Assembly (NCBI RefSeq): GCF_902859595.1
Contig: NZ_CADIJQ010000006.1
Span: forward strand, 337,920-401,919
Direction: 5' to 3'
Origin: Achromobacter kerstersii
Lineage (GTDB): Bacteria > Pseudomonadota > Gammaproteobacteria > Burkholderiales > Burkholderiaceae_B
Length of the DNA stretch: 64,000 bases
The notes beneath the pieces are model-generated. The model was not told the origin of the DNA. It was given only the letters and a program-made list of their open reading frames with translations, and ran no database searches. This document shows, one piece after another, positions 29,827 through 38,404 of this stretch. Made by a program: the position numbers and the translations under genes. How positions within the stretch are numbered: the stretch's first letter is position 1; every line of letters begins with the position of its first letter.

Positions 29827-30614
29827 CCCAGGACGCCTCCCAAGAAGAAGGCCAGCAAGAGACCTTCATCTCTCACCTGGTTGAATTGCGCACCCGTCTG
29901 CTGCGCGCCGTAGGCGCCGTGGTGGCTGTGTTCATTGTGCTGTTCATCTACCCGGGCGCATCGGCCATCTATGACGTGCTGGCGGCGCCCATGCTGGCCT
30001 CGCTGCCCGAAGGCACGCGCATGATCGCCACCGGCGTCATCACGCCGTTCATGGTGCCCGTCAAGGTCACGATGATGGCCGCCTTCATCGTGGCGCTGCC
30101 CGTCGTGCTGTACCAGGCCTGGGCCTTTGTTGCGCCCGGCCTGTACCGCCACGAAAAGCGCCTGGCGCTGCCGCTGATCATCTCCAGCACCTTCCTGTTC
30201 ATCGCGGGCATGGCGTTCTGCTATTTCGTGGTGTTCCGCACGGTGTTCCACTTCATCGCCACGTTCGCACCGCAATCCATCACGCCGGCGCCGGACATCG
30301 AGGCCTATCTGAGCTTCGTGATGACGATGTTCATGGCCTTCGGCATCACCTTCGAAGTGCCGGTGGCCGTGGTGTTGCTGGTGAAGATGGGCATTGTTGA
30401 ACTGTCCAAGCTGAGGTCGGCGCGAGGCTATGTCGTGGTCGGCGCCTTCATCATCGCCGCCGTGGTCACGCCGCCAGATGTGGTCAGCCAGTTCATGCTG
30501 GCCGTGCCGCTGTGCCTGCTGTACGAAGTGGGGCTGATCTGCGCCCGCATGGTGCAGCCCAAGGCGGGCGCGGCTGAAGAGGCTGGTTCCGATTCGCTGA
30601 CCGAGCGCCATTAA
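29823..30614 (+). CDS. tatC: twin-arginine translocase subunit TatC
   Basis: A 263-residue six-helix membrane protein that binds twin-arginine signal peptides. TFISHLVELRTRLLRA is the conserved N-terminal signal-binding region, and MTMFMAFGITFEVPV is the conserved later helix. The start is GTG at 29823, overlapping the tatB stop (GTGA), so translation is coupled. A GGCCGTC-GACGGCC hairpin without a U-tract follows the stop at 30624-30642. Confidence 0.96.
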   Translation: MTQDASQEEGQQETFISHLVELRTRLLRAVGAVVAVFIVLFIYPGASAIYDVLAAPMLASLPEGTRMIATGVITPFMVPVKVTMMAAFIVALPVVLYQAWAFVAPGLYRHEKRLALPLIISSTFLFIAGMAFCYFVVFRTVFHFIATFAPQSITPAPDIEAYLSFVMTMFMAFGITFEVPVAVVLLVKMGIVELSKLRSARGYVVVGAFIIAAVVTPPDVVSQFMLAVPLCLLYEVGLICARMVQPKAGAAEEAGSDSLTERH

Positions 30615-30662
30615 GACAGCCCCGGCCGTCACCGCGACGGCCAATATAGGACTGTTTCACTC

Positions 30663-30695
30663 TTGCCGGGACATGGCTGCAAACCTACATTGCAG
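30663..30695 (+). promoter_or_regulatory. promoter and palindromic operator of the Xre-type gene
   Basis: TTGCCG (30663-30668), a 17-nt spacer and TACATT (30686-30691) form a promoter whose predicted start falls at about the ATG itself (30698). CTGCAA (30677-30682) and TTGCAG (30690-30695) form a perfect dyad with 7-nt spacing that overlaps the -10. No Shine-Dalgarno sequence precedes the ATG. An autoregulated, leaderless transcript is inferred. Confidence 0.5.
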
Positions 30696-30697
30696 AC

Positions 30698-31237
30698 ATG
30701 TCCCTCGCCAAAAGACTGCGCGCCCTGATGCGGTGGCGCGGTATCCATAGCCAGAACCAGCTCGCACGCATTTCCAGCGTGCCGCAGTCCTGCATTCACC
30801 GCATCCTTACTCGTGCCGATGGCTACTCGCCGTCTCGCGCCACGTTGATACGCCTGGCCGCCGCGCTGGATACCAGCGTGCCGTGGCTGTCAGACGGCGT
30901 CATCAGCGCGGTCGAGCCGCATGGGGTGCCACATGCTGTGCCACATGCGGTGCCACTCGGGGCGCCACATGCGGTGTCGCACGGTTCGCCACACGGTGTG
31001 CCACGCACTGATACCGCCATGCAAGCGGACACGCGCACGGCGGCGCATGCGTTCATGCACGCGGCAGTACCCGCGTCCGCCCCGGAGGTCGATGGCTATT
31101 GCGCCGAAATATGCGTGTTGCTGCGCCAGCAACCCGACAGCACCAAGAAGACCGTGCTGTCGATGGTGCGCTTGATGGTCGACAGCCAGGCGACGGGCGC
31201 AAGTTCGCAGGCCTTGAATTCGCTCGCCTCTTCTTAG
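30698..31237 (+). CDS. Xre-family helix-turn-helix protein with tetrapeptide repeats
   Basis: A 179-residue protein. Residues 1-70 form a lambda-repressor-like HTH (LAKRLRALMRWRGIHSQNQLA, IHRILTRADGYSPSRATLIRLAAALD, in outline). Residues 76-103 are seven tetrapeptides of the xVPH type encoded by 12-bp tandem repeats, and the C-terminal 60 residues contain a predicted helix (EICVLLRQQPDSTKKTVLSM). No peptidase or phage-repressor domain is recognisable. The gene stands alone between tatC and a convergent protease gene. The dyad over its own promoter suggests autorepression; other targets are unknown. Confidence 0.8.
   Translation: MSLAKRLRALMRWRGIHSQNQLARISSVPQSCIHRILTRADGYSPSRATLIRLAAALDTSVPWLSDGVISAVEPHGVPHAVPHAVPLGAPHAVSHGSPHGVPRTDTAMQADTRTAAHAFMHAAVPASAPEVDGYCAEICVLLRQQPDSTKKTVLSMVRLMVDSQATGASSQALNSLASS
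30923..31006 (+). repeat. 12-bp in-frame tandem repeat in the Xre-type gene (7 units)
   Basis: Seven units related to GCGGTGCCACAT encode GVPH, AVPH, AVPL, GAPH, AVSH, GSPH and GVPR. Copy-number change would keep the frame and alter the linker between the HTH and the C-terminal region. Confidence 0.9.
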
Positions 31238-31260
31238 CGCGGCTTCAAGAGGCTGAACGG

Positions 31261-31340
31261 GCCTTCATAGACCCTCATAGACCTTCCTAGGCCTTCATAG
31301 ACCTTCCTAGGCCTTCATAGACCTTCCTAGGCCTTCACAG
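31261..31340. repeat. 20-bp tandem repeat array between convergent genes
   Basis: Two perfect adjacent copies of GCCTTCATAGACCTTCCTAG (31291-31310 and 31311-31330) are flanked by diverged or partial copies (31261-31290 and 31331-31340). Each unit is itself two related 10-mers ending in TAG, and unit junctions form CCTAGG. The array fills most of the gap between the Xre-type gene (ends 31237) and the protease gene (ends 31352) and encodes nothing recognisable. Confidence 0.85.
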
Positions 31341-31351
31341 GCGAATCCGGT

Positions 31352-32512
<1,161 letters not shown>

Positions 32513-32531
32513 GATTCTGATAGGACAAACA

Positions 32532-33308
32532 ATGAAAAAAGTGGACTCCCACGTGCTGGCCAGCTGGCTGGACAACACCCTGCAAGCCGCGCGCTTCAAG
32601 GACTACTGCCCCAACGGCATGCAGGTGGAGGGCCGATCCGAAGTCGGACACATTATCACCGGTGTCACCGCTAGCGAAGCGTTGTTGCGCACGGCCGTCG
32701 AACGCGGCGCCGACGCGGTGCTGGTGCATCACGGCTGGATGTGGCGCAACGAAGACCGCCGCGTCATCGGCACGCGCCGCACGCGCATGGCGTTGGCGTT
32801 GAAAAACGACCTGAACCTGTACGCCTACCACCTGCCGCTGGACGCCCACCCCACACTGGGCAACAACGCGCAATTGGCCCGCGTGCTGGGCCTGACACCC
32901 GCGCGCCGCGATGACGGTTCACCGCAAACCTGTGGTCAGGACAATCTGGTGTGGCTGGGCGACGCCACCGGTGTGCAAACGCTTGGCGAACTTGGCGCGC
33001 GCGTGGCCGAACGCCTGGGCCGCCAGCCGCTAGTCGTGGGCGACCCCGATCAACCCGTGTCGCGCGTGGCGTGGTGCACGGGCGGCGCGCAAGGCATGCT
33101 GGCTGACGCCGTGGACGCGGGCGTCAGCGCCTACATCACAGGCGAAGTCTCGGAATCCACCGTGCATCTGGCGCGCGAAACCGGCGTAGGGTTCATCGCC
33201 GCCGGTCATCACGCCACCGAGCGCTATGGCGCGCAAGCGTTGGGCCAGGCGGTTGCCGAGCACTTCGGCATCAAGGTCGAATTTGTCGACCTTGATAATC
33301 CAGCCTAA
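32532..33308 (+). CDS. Nif3-like dinuclear metal center protein
   Basis: A 258-residue protein of the Nif3/YbgI (DUF34, 'GTP cyclohydrolase I type 2') family, with the metal-binding histidines in VLVHHGWMWR and in FIAAGHHATERYG plus the conserved YAYHLPLDAHP. The family forms toroidal hexamers with two metal ions; its biochemical role is unsettled. AGGA lies 6 nt before ATG 32532; an in-frame ATG at 32511 has no such site. The gene is divergent from the DegS-like gene with 19 nt between the starts and ends at a bidirectional terminator shared with mscL. Confidence 0.9.
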   Translation: MKKVDSHVLASWLDNTLQAARFKDYCPNGMQVEGRSEVGHIITGVTASEALLRTAVERGADAVLVHHGWMWRNEDRRVIGTRRTRMALALKNDLNLYAYHLPLDAHPTLGNNAQLARVLGLTPARRDDGSPQTCGQDNLVWLGDATGVQTLGELGARVAERLGRQPLVVGDPDQPVSRVAWCTGGAQGMLADAVDAGVSAYITGEVSESTVHLARETGVGFIAAGHHATERYGAQALGQAVAEHFGIKVEFVDLDNPA

Positions 33309-33312
33309 TAAA

Positions 33313-33334
33313 AAAGCGCCCCACGGGGCGCTTT
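33313..33334. terminator. bidirectional terminator between the Nif3-like gene and mscL
   Basis: AAAGCGCCCC (33313-33322) and GGGGCGCTTT (33325-33334) form a tight stem flanked by A-runs on the left and T-runs on the right, so it can serve both convergent genes. Confidence 0.8.
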
Positions 33335-33336
33335 CT

Positions 33337-33786
33337 TCATGGCTTTTTCAGCAGGTCGCGGATCTCGCGCAGCAGCGCCACATCTTCGGGCGTTGCGGCC
33401 GGTGCGGCCGGCGCTTCCTCGGCCTTGGTGCGGGCCTTGTAGATGGCTTTCACCATCCAGAAAATCACGAACGCCAACAACACAAAGTTGATGATGATGG
33501 TGACGAAATTCCCCCACGCGAACACGTTCGCGCCGGCTTTCGAGAGGTCGGCATACGTCATCGGGCCGTTGTAGCCAGCAGGCATCGACAGCACCAAGAA
33601 TTTGTTCGAAAAATCGACCGAACCACCCAGGATGAAGTTGACCAGAGGCATGACGATGTCTTTGACTAGCGAATCAACAATTCTGCCGAACGCTGCGCCG
33701 ATAATGACACCCACCGCCAAGTCAACCGCATTGCCTTTAACAGCGAAATCTCGGAATTCTTTGACGAAACCAGTTGCTTTGCTCAT
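33337..33786 (-). CDS. mscL: large-conductance mechanosensitive channel
   Basis: A 149-residue channel that opens under membrane tension to release solutes on hypo-osmotic shock. The N-terminal [35 protein letters not shown], in outline, contains the first helix with the glycine-rich pore constriction. A second helix ([22 protein letters not shown]) and a C-terminal coiled-coil helix ([15 protein letters not shown]) complete the fold. The periplasmic loop is slightly long. It is monocistronic and divergent from petA. Confidence 0.96.
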   Translation of the reverse strand: MSKATGFVKEFRDFAVKGNAVDLAVGVIIGAAFGRIVDSLVKDIVMPLVNFILGGSVDFSNKFLVLSMPAGYNGPMTYADLSKAGANVFAWGNFVTIIINFVLLAFVIFWMVKAIYKARTKAEEAPAAPAATPEDVALLREIRDLLKKP

Positions 33787-33828
33787 AAAAGCACTCCCTT
33801 CGTGATACGCCCGTCAGTGGGCTGGCGC

Positions 33829-33834
33829 TATAAT
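33829..33834 (+). promoter_or_regulatory. -10 element for petABC
   Basis: A perfect TATAAT in the 140-nt gap between mscL and petA, 93 nt before the petA ATG. No convincing -35 is visible at 17 nt, so an activator may be needed or another promoter used. Confidence 0.4.
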
Positions 33835-33926
33835 ACGCGGTTGCTATGTTGTTACATATTCCCGCGAACCCGATGCCGCAGAAGTGATGCTACTCGTAGA
33901 GCGGGCGCATCAACAAGGATAGGAAG

Positions 33927-34568
33927 ATGAGTCAGGATACGCTGGTGCACGATGATGACGGTGCGGTTGATCCCAACCTGCCACCTGATCCTTCGCGACG
34001 TTTCTGGGTTACCACCGCCTGTGCTGTGGGTGGCGTAGCAGGTGTCGCAACGGCAGTGCCGCTTGTGAGCACATTTTCTCCCTCTGAAAAGGCCCGCGCG
34101 GCCGGGGCCCCTGTAGAAGTGGATATCGGCGATATACCCGTCGGCACCATGAAAACAGTGGAATGGCGTGGGAAGCCGGTATGGATCATTCACCGGTCTC
34201 CCGAACAACTCGCCGGTCTCAAAGCGCTCGACCCTTTACTGGCCGATCCCGAATCCAAGCGGCCTGGTTTCACTCCCAAATACGCAGAAAACGAAGCTCG
34301 TTCGCGCAAGCCCGAGATCTTCGTCTGTGTCGGCATTTGTACTCATCTGGGCTGCTCGCCCACCTCGCACTTCGAGACAGGCGGCGGTGGCGGCATGGGC
34401 GCCAATTGGCAAGGCGGATTCCTCTGTCCGTGCCATGGCTCCACGTTCGACCTGGCCGGCCGGGTCTACAAGAACAAGCCTGCTCCCGATAATCTCGAAG
34501 TACCGCCCTACCAGTATCTGAGCGATACCCGCATCATTGTGGGCGTCGATGAAGACAACAAGGCCTGA
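33927..34568 (+). CDS. petA: ubiquinol-cytochrome c reductase, Rieske iron-sulfur subunit
   Basis: A 213-residue Rieske protein that passes one electron from ubiquinol to cytochrome c1. The [2Fe-2S] ligands are Cys138 and His140 (CTHLGC) and Cys167 and His170 (CPCHG), with Cys143 and Cys169 available for the stabilising disulfide. Arg24-Arg25 in SRRFWVTT before the single membrane helix is a Tat-type signal, so the protein is probably inserted by the TatABC system encoded 4 kb upstream. AGGAAG lies before ATG 33927. First gene of petABC. Confidence 0.97.
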   Translation: MSQDTLVHDDDGAVDPNLPPDPSRRFWVTTACAVGGVAGVATAVPLVSTFSPSEKARAAGAPVEVDIGDIPVGTMKTVEWRGKPVWIIHRSPEQLAGLKALDPLLADPESKRPGFTPKYAENEARSRKPEIFVCVGICTHLGCSPTSHFETGGGGGMGANWQGGFLCPCHGSTFDLAGRVYKNKPAPDNLEVPPYQYLSDTRIIVGVDEDNKA

Positions 34569-34643
34569 CGCTCGCGTCGCGCTTTTTTCCCGAATTACGT
34601 AAGTAAAACAAATACGCACACGTATTAGAGAAGGAGCCGTTAC

Positions 34644-36032
34644 ATGGCTGGCGAGAAAACCGTCGAGACGACAGGCCTGCTGGGCTGGTTGGACCGGCGC
34701 TTTCCGGTGACCTCCACCTGGAAAGCCCATCTGTCCGAGTACTACGCACCGAAGAATTTCAACTTCTGGTATTTCTTTGGCTCTCTGGCCTTATTGGTCC
34801 TGGTGCTGCAGATCGTGACCGGGATTTTCCTGGTCATGCACTACAAGCCGGACGCCGAACGCGCGTTCCAGTCCGTCGAATACATCATGCGCGAAGTCCC
34901 GTGGGGCTGGCTGGTGCGCTATATGCACTCCACCGGCGCGTCGATGTTCTTTGTCGTCGTCTACCTGCACATGTTGCGCGGGCTGCTTTACGGTTCCTAC
35001 CGCAAGCCGCGCGAACTCGTGTGGATTTTCGGCGTGGCGATTTTCCTCTGTCTGATGGCCGAAGCCTTCTTCGGCTACCTGCTTCCGTGGGGCCAGATGT
35101 CGTATTGGGGCGCCCAGGTGATCGTCAACCTGTTCGCGGCCATTCCGTTCATCGGCCCTGAACTGTCGATCTGGATTCGCGGCGACTACGTCGTGTCGGA
35201 CGCTACCCTGAACCGCTTCTTCGCCTTCCACGTCATCGCGATTCCGCTGGTGCTCGTGGGCCTGGTGGCGGCTCACCTGGTGGCGCTGCACGAAGTGGGC
35301 TCCAACAACCCGGACGGCATCGAGATCAAGCAGGGCCCGAAAGACAAATACGGCCGGCCGAAGGATGGCATTCCGTTCCACCCGTTCTACTCGGTGCATG
35401 ACCTGATGGGCGTGGCGGGCTTCTTGCTCGTGTTCGCGTTCATCGTGTTCTTCGCCCCCGAGATGGGCGGCTACTTCCTCGAGTTCAACAACTTCATCCC
35501 TGCTGACTCGCTGAAGACGCCTCCGCACATCGCGCCGGTCTGGTACTTCACGCCGTTCTACTCGATGCTGCGCGCCACCACCGACGAATTCACGTGGGTG
35601 CTGGCGGGTGCATCGGTGCTGGGCGCCATCGCGTTGCTCGTCAAGAGCAACCTGAAGGGCATCCTGCGCGTCGCCATCCCCGGCATCCTGATCGTCGTGG
35701 CCGTGCTGCTGCGCGTGATCGACGCCAAGTTCTGGGGTGTGGTGGCCATGGGCGGCACGGTTGTCATCCTGTTCTTCCTGCCCTGGCTGGACCATTCCCC
35801 GGTCAAGTCGATCCGCTACCGGCCCACGTGGCACAAGTGGATCTACGGCATCTTCATGGTCAACTTCCTGGTGCTCGGCTACATCGGTACGCAGCCGCCC
35901 AGTCCGCCGTTGAACATCACGTCGCAAATTGGCACGCTGCTGTACCTGGCATTCTTTTTCCTGATGCCGGTCTGGAGCCGCCTTGGCACCTTCAAGCAAG
36001 TGCCTGAGCGCGTTACGTTCCACGCCCACTGA
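34644..36032 (+). CDS. petB: ubiquinol-cytochrome c reductase, cytochrome b subunit
   Basis: A 462-residue cytochrome b with about eight to nine membrane helices. The heme-ligand pairs are His95/His109 and His196/His211. The second pair is 15 residues apart, one more than in mitochondrial cytochrome b. The quinol-site motif, PEWY in mitochondria and alpha-proteobacteria, reads PVWY here (298-301). Both features recur, as far as I know, in beta/gamma-proteobacterial complexes. It forms the Q-cycle core with PetA and PetC. GGAG lies 8 nt before the ATG, 75 nt after petA. Confidence 0.96.
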   Translation: MAGEKTVETTGLLGWLDRRFPVTSTWKAHLSEYYAPKNFNFWYFFGSLALLVLVLQIVTGIFLVMHYKPDAERAFQSVEYIMREVPWGWLVRYMHSTGASMFFVVVYLHMLRGLLYGSYRKPRELVWIFGVAIFLCLMAEAFFGYLLPWGQMSYWGAQVIVNLFAAIPFIGPELSIWIRGDYVVSDATLNRFFAFHVIAIPLVLVGLVAAHLVALHEVGSNNPDGIEIKQGPKDKYGRPKDGIPFHPFYSVHDLMGVAGFLLVFAFIVFFAPEMGGYFLEFNNFIPADSLKTPPHIAPVWYFTPFYSMLRATTDEFTWVLAGASVLGAIALLVKSNLKGILRVAIPGILIVVAVLLRVIDAKFWGVVAMGGTVVILFFLPWLDHSPVKSIRYRPTWHKWIYGIFMVNFLVLGYIGTQPPSPPLNITSQIGTLLYLAFFFLMPVWSRLGTFKQVPERVTFHAH

Positions 36033-36056
36033 GCCCCACCAGATAACGGATTAACC

Positions 36057-36920
36057 ATGATCAAGAAGCTGATTGGTGCCGTAGCCTTGATGCTCACGTG
36101 CACCACCGCCGCATTCGCCGCCGAGGGCGGGTTCCCGCTGGACAAGGCGCCGTACCGCGTCAACGACATGTCGTCGCTGCAAAACGGCGCCAAGCTGTTC
36201 GTCAACTACTGCCTGAACTGTCATAGCGCCTCTTCGATGCGCTACAACAAGCTGAAGGACATCGGTCTGACCGACCAGCAAATCAAGGAAAGCCTGCTGT
36301 TCACCGGCGAAAAGGTGGGCGACATGATGAATATCGCCATGTCACCCAAGGACGCCAAGAAGTGGTTTGGCACGACGCCCCCGGACTTGTCCGTGATCGC
36401 CCGCGCCAAATCGGTCAACGCCGGCCCGTCCGGCGCCGACTACATCTACACCTACCTGCGCACTTTCTACCGCGACACGTCGCGCGCCACCGGCTGGAAT
36501 AACCTGGTTTTCCCCGCCGTCGGCATGCCTCACGCGCTCTGGGAACGCCAAGGTCCGCGCGAACTGACAACCACCGCGATGCATGAAGTGGAAGTCAAGG
36601 ATGCCAAGGAAGGCACACCCAAAACCTGGGAACGTGTCACGACGGTGTACGATGCTCAAGGTTTTTCCACGGTCAAGGCCGAACCGGTAGCTGATTACCA
36701 CGGCCATGCCACCTTTGATGCCAAATTTAAGGCCGCCAACCCGGCCCAAGTCGCAACATACGACAACGACGTCGCTGATCTGACCGCATTCATGTCCTGG
36801 ATGGCCGAGCCCGTCCAGACATTGCGCGTCCGCATCGGCGTCGGCGTCATGTTGTTCCTGCTGTTGTTCTTCCTCGTTACGTGGCGCTTGAACGCCTCGT
36901 ACTGGAAACACGTGCGCTAA
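36057..36920 (+). CDS. petC: ubiquinol-cytochrome c reductase, cytochrome c1 subunit
   Basis: A 287-residue cytochrome c1 with a signal peptide ending AFA near residue 21, the heme c attachment site CLNCH (Cys52, Cys55, His56) and a C-terminal membrane anchor (VGVMLFLLLFFLVTWRL). The axial methionine is probably in the VGMPHALWE segment. It takes electrons from the Rieske protein and passes them to soluble cytochrome c. It is separate from cytochrome b, not fused. It starts 24 nt after petB and is followed by three hairpins. Confidence 0.96.
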   Translation: MIKKLIGAVALMLTCTTAAFAAEGGFPLDKAPYRVNDMSSLQNGAKLFVNYCLNCHSASSMRYNKLKDIGLTDQQIKESLLFTGEKVGDMMNIAMSPKDAKKWFGTTPPDLSVIARAKSVNAGPSGADYIYTYLRTFYRDTSRATGWNNLVFPAVGMPHALWERQGPRELTTTAMHEVEVKDAKEGTPKTWERVTTVYDAQGFSTVKAEPVADYHGHATFDAKFKAANPAQVATYDNDVADLTAFMSWMAEPVQTLRVRIGVGVMLFLLLFFLVTWRLNASYWKHVR

Positions 36921-36946
36921 CCGCAACGCCCCGCCAGGCAATTTGA

Positions 36947-37000
36947 CCGTCCCCCCTATAAAAAGGGACGGTAGCGGAGGATAGGGCTGTACGCCTATCC
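36947..37000 (+). other. two tandem hairpins after petC
   Basis: CCGTCCC (36947-36953) pairs with GGGACGG (36965-36971), then GGATAGG (36979-36985) pairs with CCTATCC (36994-37000). Neither has a U-tract. They precede the true terminator at 37015 and may protect the pet mRNA 3' end. Confidence 0.5.
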
Positions 37001-37014
37001 CGTCTGGCAATTGG

Positions 37015-37055
37015 GGCCAGCGCCTGCTAGATTTAGGCGCTGGCCTTTCGTTTTT
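37015..37055 (+). terminator. intrinsic terminator between petC and sspA
   Basis: GGCCAGCGCCT (37015-37025) pairs perfectly with AGGCGCTGGCC (37035-37045) around a 9-nt loop, followed by TTTCGTTTTT. It ends only 18 nt before the sspA start, so sspA needs read-through or a promoter within this gap. Confidence 0.85.
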
Positions 37056-37073
37056 CAATAAAGGACTTACACC

Positions 37074-37685
37074 ATGATGGTGCTCTATTCCGGAACCACG
37101 TGTCCGTTTTCGCAACGCTGCCGCTTCGTGTTGTTCGAAAAGGGTATGGATTTCGAGATCCGCGACATCGACCTGTACAACAAGCCCGAAGACATCTCGG
37201 TGATGAACCCGTACGGTCAGGTGCCCATTCTGGTCGAACGCGACCTGGTTCTGTACGAGTCGAACATCATCAACGAGTACATCGACGAGCGCTTCCCGCA
37301 CCCGCAGCTGATGCCCGCTGATCCGGTGATGCGCGCCCGTACCCGCCTGTTCCTCTACAACTTCGAGAAAGAACTGTTCGTTCACGTCTCGACGCTGGAA
37401 GACCGCAGCGCCAAGCCCGACGAGAAGAAGCTGGCCAACGCGCGCCAGAACATTCGCGACCGCCTGGCTCAGCTGGCTCCGATGCTGCTGAAGAACAAGT
37501 ACATGCTGGGCGAAGAATTCTCGATGCTCGACGTGGCCGTGGCTCCGCTCTTGTGGCGCCTGGATCACTACGGCATTGAACTGCCCAAGAATGCGGCCCC
37601 GCTGCAAAAGTACGCCGAACGCATCTTCTCGCGTCCGGCCTACATCGAAGCGCTGACGCCTTCGGAAAAAGTGATGCGTCGTTAA
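37074..37685 (+). CDS. sspA: stringent starvation protein A
   Basis: A 203-residue glutathione-S-transferase-fold protein that binds RNA polymerase and affects transcription in stationary phase and stress. The N-terminal thioredoxin-like domain (VLYSGTTCPFSQRCRFVLFEKG, in outline) and the SspA-specific NPYGQVPILVERDLVLYESNIINEYIDERFPHPQLMP region are clear. AGGA lies 8 nt before ATG 37074; a second ATG follows immediately. It lies downstream of petABC and upstream of sspB, the common order in beta- and gamma-proteobacteria. Confidence 0.95.
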   Translation: MMVLYSGTTCPFSQRCRFVLFEKGMDFEIRDIDLYNKPEDISVMNPYGQVPILVERDLVLYESNIINEYIDERFPHPQLMPADPVMRARTRLFLYNFEKELFVHVSTLEDRSAKPDEKKLANARQNIRDRLAQLAPMLLKNKYMLGEEFSMLDVAVAPLLWRLDHYGIELPKNAAPLQKYAERIFSRPAYIEALTPSEKVMRR

Positions 37686-37697
37686 GGCTGTTGCGTG

Positions 37698-38150
37698 ATG
37701 GGTGAAACTTCGACCAAACCGTATCTGATCCGCGCGTTGCATGAATGGTGCACTGATAACGGCTACACGCCATACATCACTGTGCAAGTTGACGAGCACA
37801 CCATGGTGCCCGTCGCGCATGTGCGTGACGGTCAGATCACTCTGAACGTCGGCACGCTGGCCACCAACCGTCTGGTGCTGGGCAATGAATTCATCGAATT
37901 CCAAGCCCGCTTCAGCGGCGTGACCGAGAACGTCTACGTTCCCGTCGGCGCGGTCAGCGCCATCTACGCGCGTGAAACCGGCGCAGGCATGGGCTTCGAA
38001 GTGCAGCCCTATGAACCGCCGGCAGCCGGTGCTCAAGGCGTGGCGGATACCGCTGCCGCGCCCGAAGGCTCCGACGCCGACGCCGCGCCTGGCGACGACG
38101 GCGGTGATGACGACGAACCCAAGCGTCCGCGTCTGACCATCGTCAAATAG
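37698..38150 (+). CDS. sspB: ClpXP adaptor, stringent starvation protein B
   Basis: A 150-residue adaptor that delivers ssrA-tagged proteins to ClpXP. The N-terminal substrate-binding domain (KPYLIRALHEWCTDNGYTPYI, in outline, to about residue 105) is followed by a flexible acidic linker and the C-terminal ClpX-binding peptide RPRLTIVK, equivalent to the RPALRVVK end of the E. coli protein. The frame is open from a GTG at 37695, directly before ATG 37698; AAGG lies 10 nt upstream of the ATG. It follows sspA by 12 nt. Confidence 0.95.
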   Translation: MGETSTKPYLIRALHEWCTDNGYTPYITVQVDEHTMVPVAHVRDGQITLNVGTLATNRLVLGNEFIEFQARFSGVTENVYVPVGAVSAIYARETGAGMGFEVQPYEPPAAGAQGVADTAAAPEGSDADAAPGDDGGDDDEPKRPRLTIVK

Positions 38151-38160
38151 CATCTGCTAC

Positions 38161-38193
38161 GCGGGGACGGCGTGCCTGGCACATCGTCCCCGC
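38161..38193. other. composite palindrome after sspB
   Basis: GCGGGGACG (38161-38169) pairs with CGTCCCCGC (38185-38193), and inside it GTGCC-T-GGCAC forms a second palindrome. There is no U-tract. It lies 11 nt after the sspB stop. It may act as a rho-dependent end or be a dispersed repeat. Confidence 0.5.
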
Positions 38194-38275
38194 CATCGCT
38201 ATCTTCCCCGGTGCCACGCAGCCCCGCCGATTTTTCATTACAATGCAGTCCCTGCGCGTGCCCCCGGCACGCCGT

Positions 38276-38351
38276 GCCGGTGTAGCTCAGTTGGTAGAGC
38301 AGCTCACTTGTAATGAGAAGGTCGAGGGTTCGATTCCTTTCACCGGCACCA
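38276..38351 (+). tRNA. tRNA-Thr (anticodon TGT)
   Basis: A 76-nt cloverleaf: acceptor arms GCCGGTG (38276-38282) and CACCGGC (38341-38347), D-arm TAGCTCAGTTGGTAGAGC, anticodon loop with TGT in CTTGTAA, T-loop GGTTCGATTCC, discriminator A and encoded CCA. TACAAT at 38239-38244 is a plausible -10. A hairpin ACCCCTAT (38354-38361)/ATAGGGGT (38374-38381) follows, without a U-tract. Confidence 0.96.
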
Positions 38352-38404
38352 ACACCCCTATTGCGATAGCGTCATAGGGGTACGCGAAACCGCTGGCGCT
38401 TACG

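Noticed and set aside
31261..31340. CRISPR-like reading of the 20-bp repeats
   Set aside because: The units are directly adjacent with no spacers, and no cas genes are present; it is a simple tandem array.
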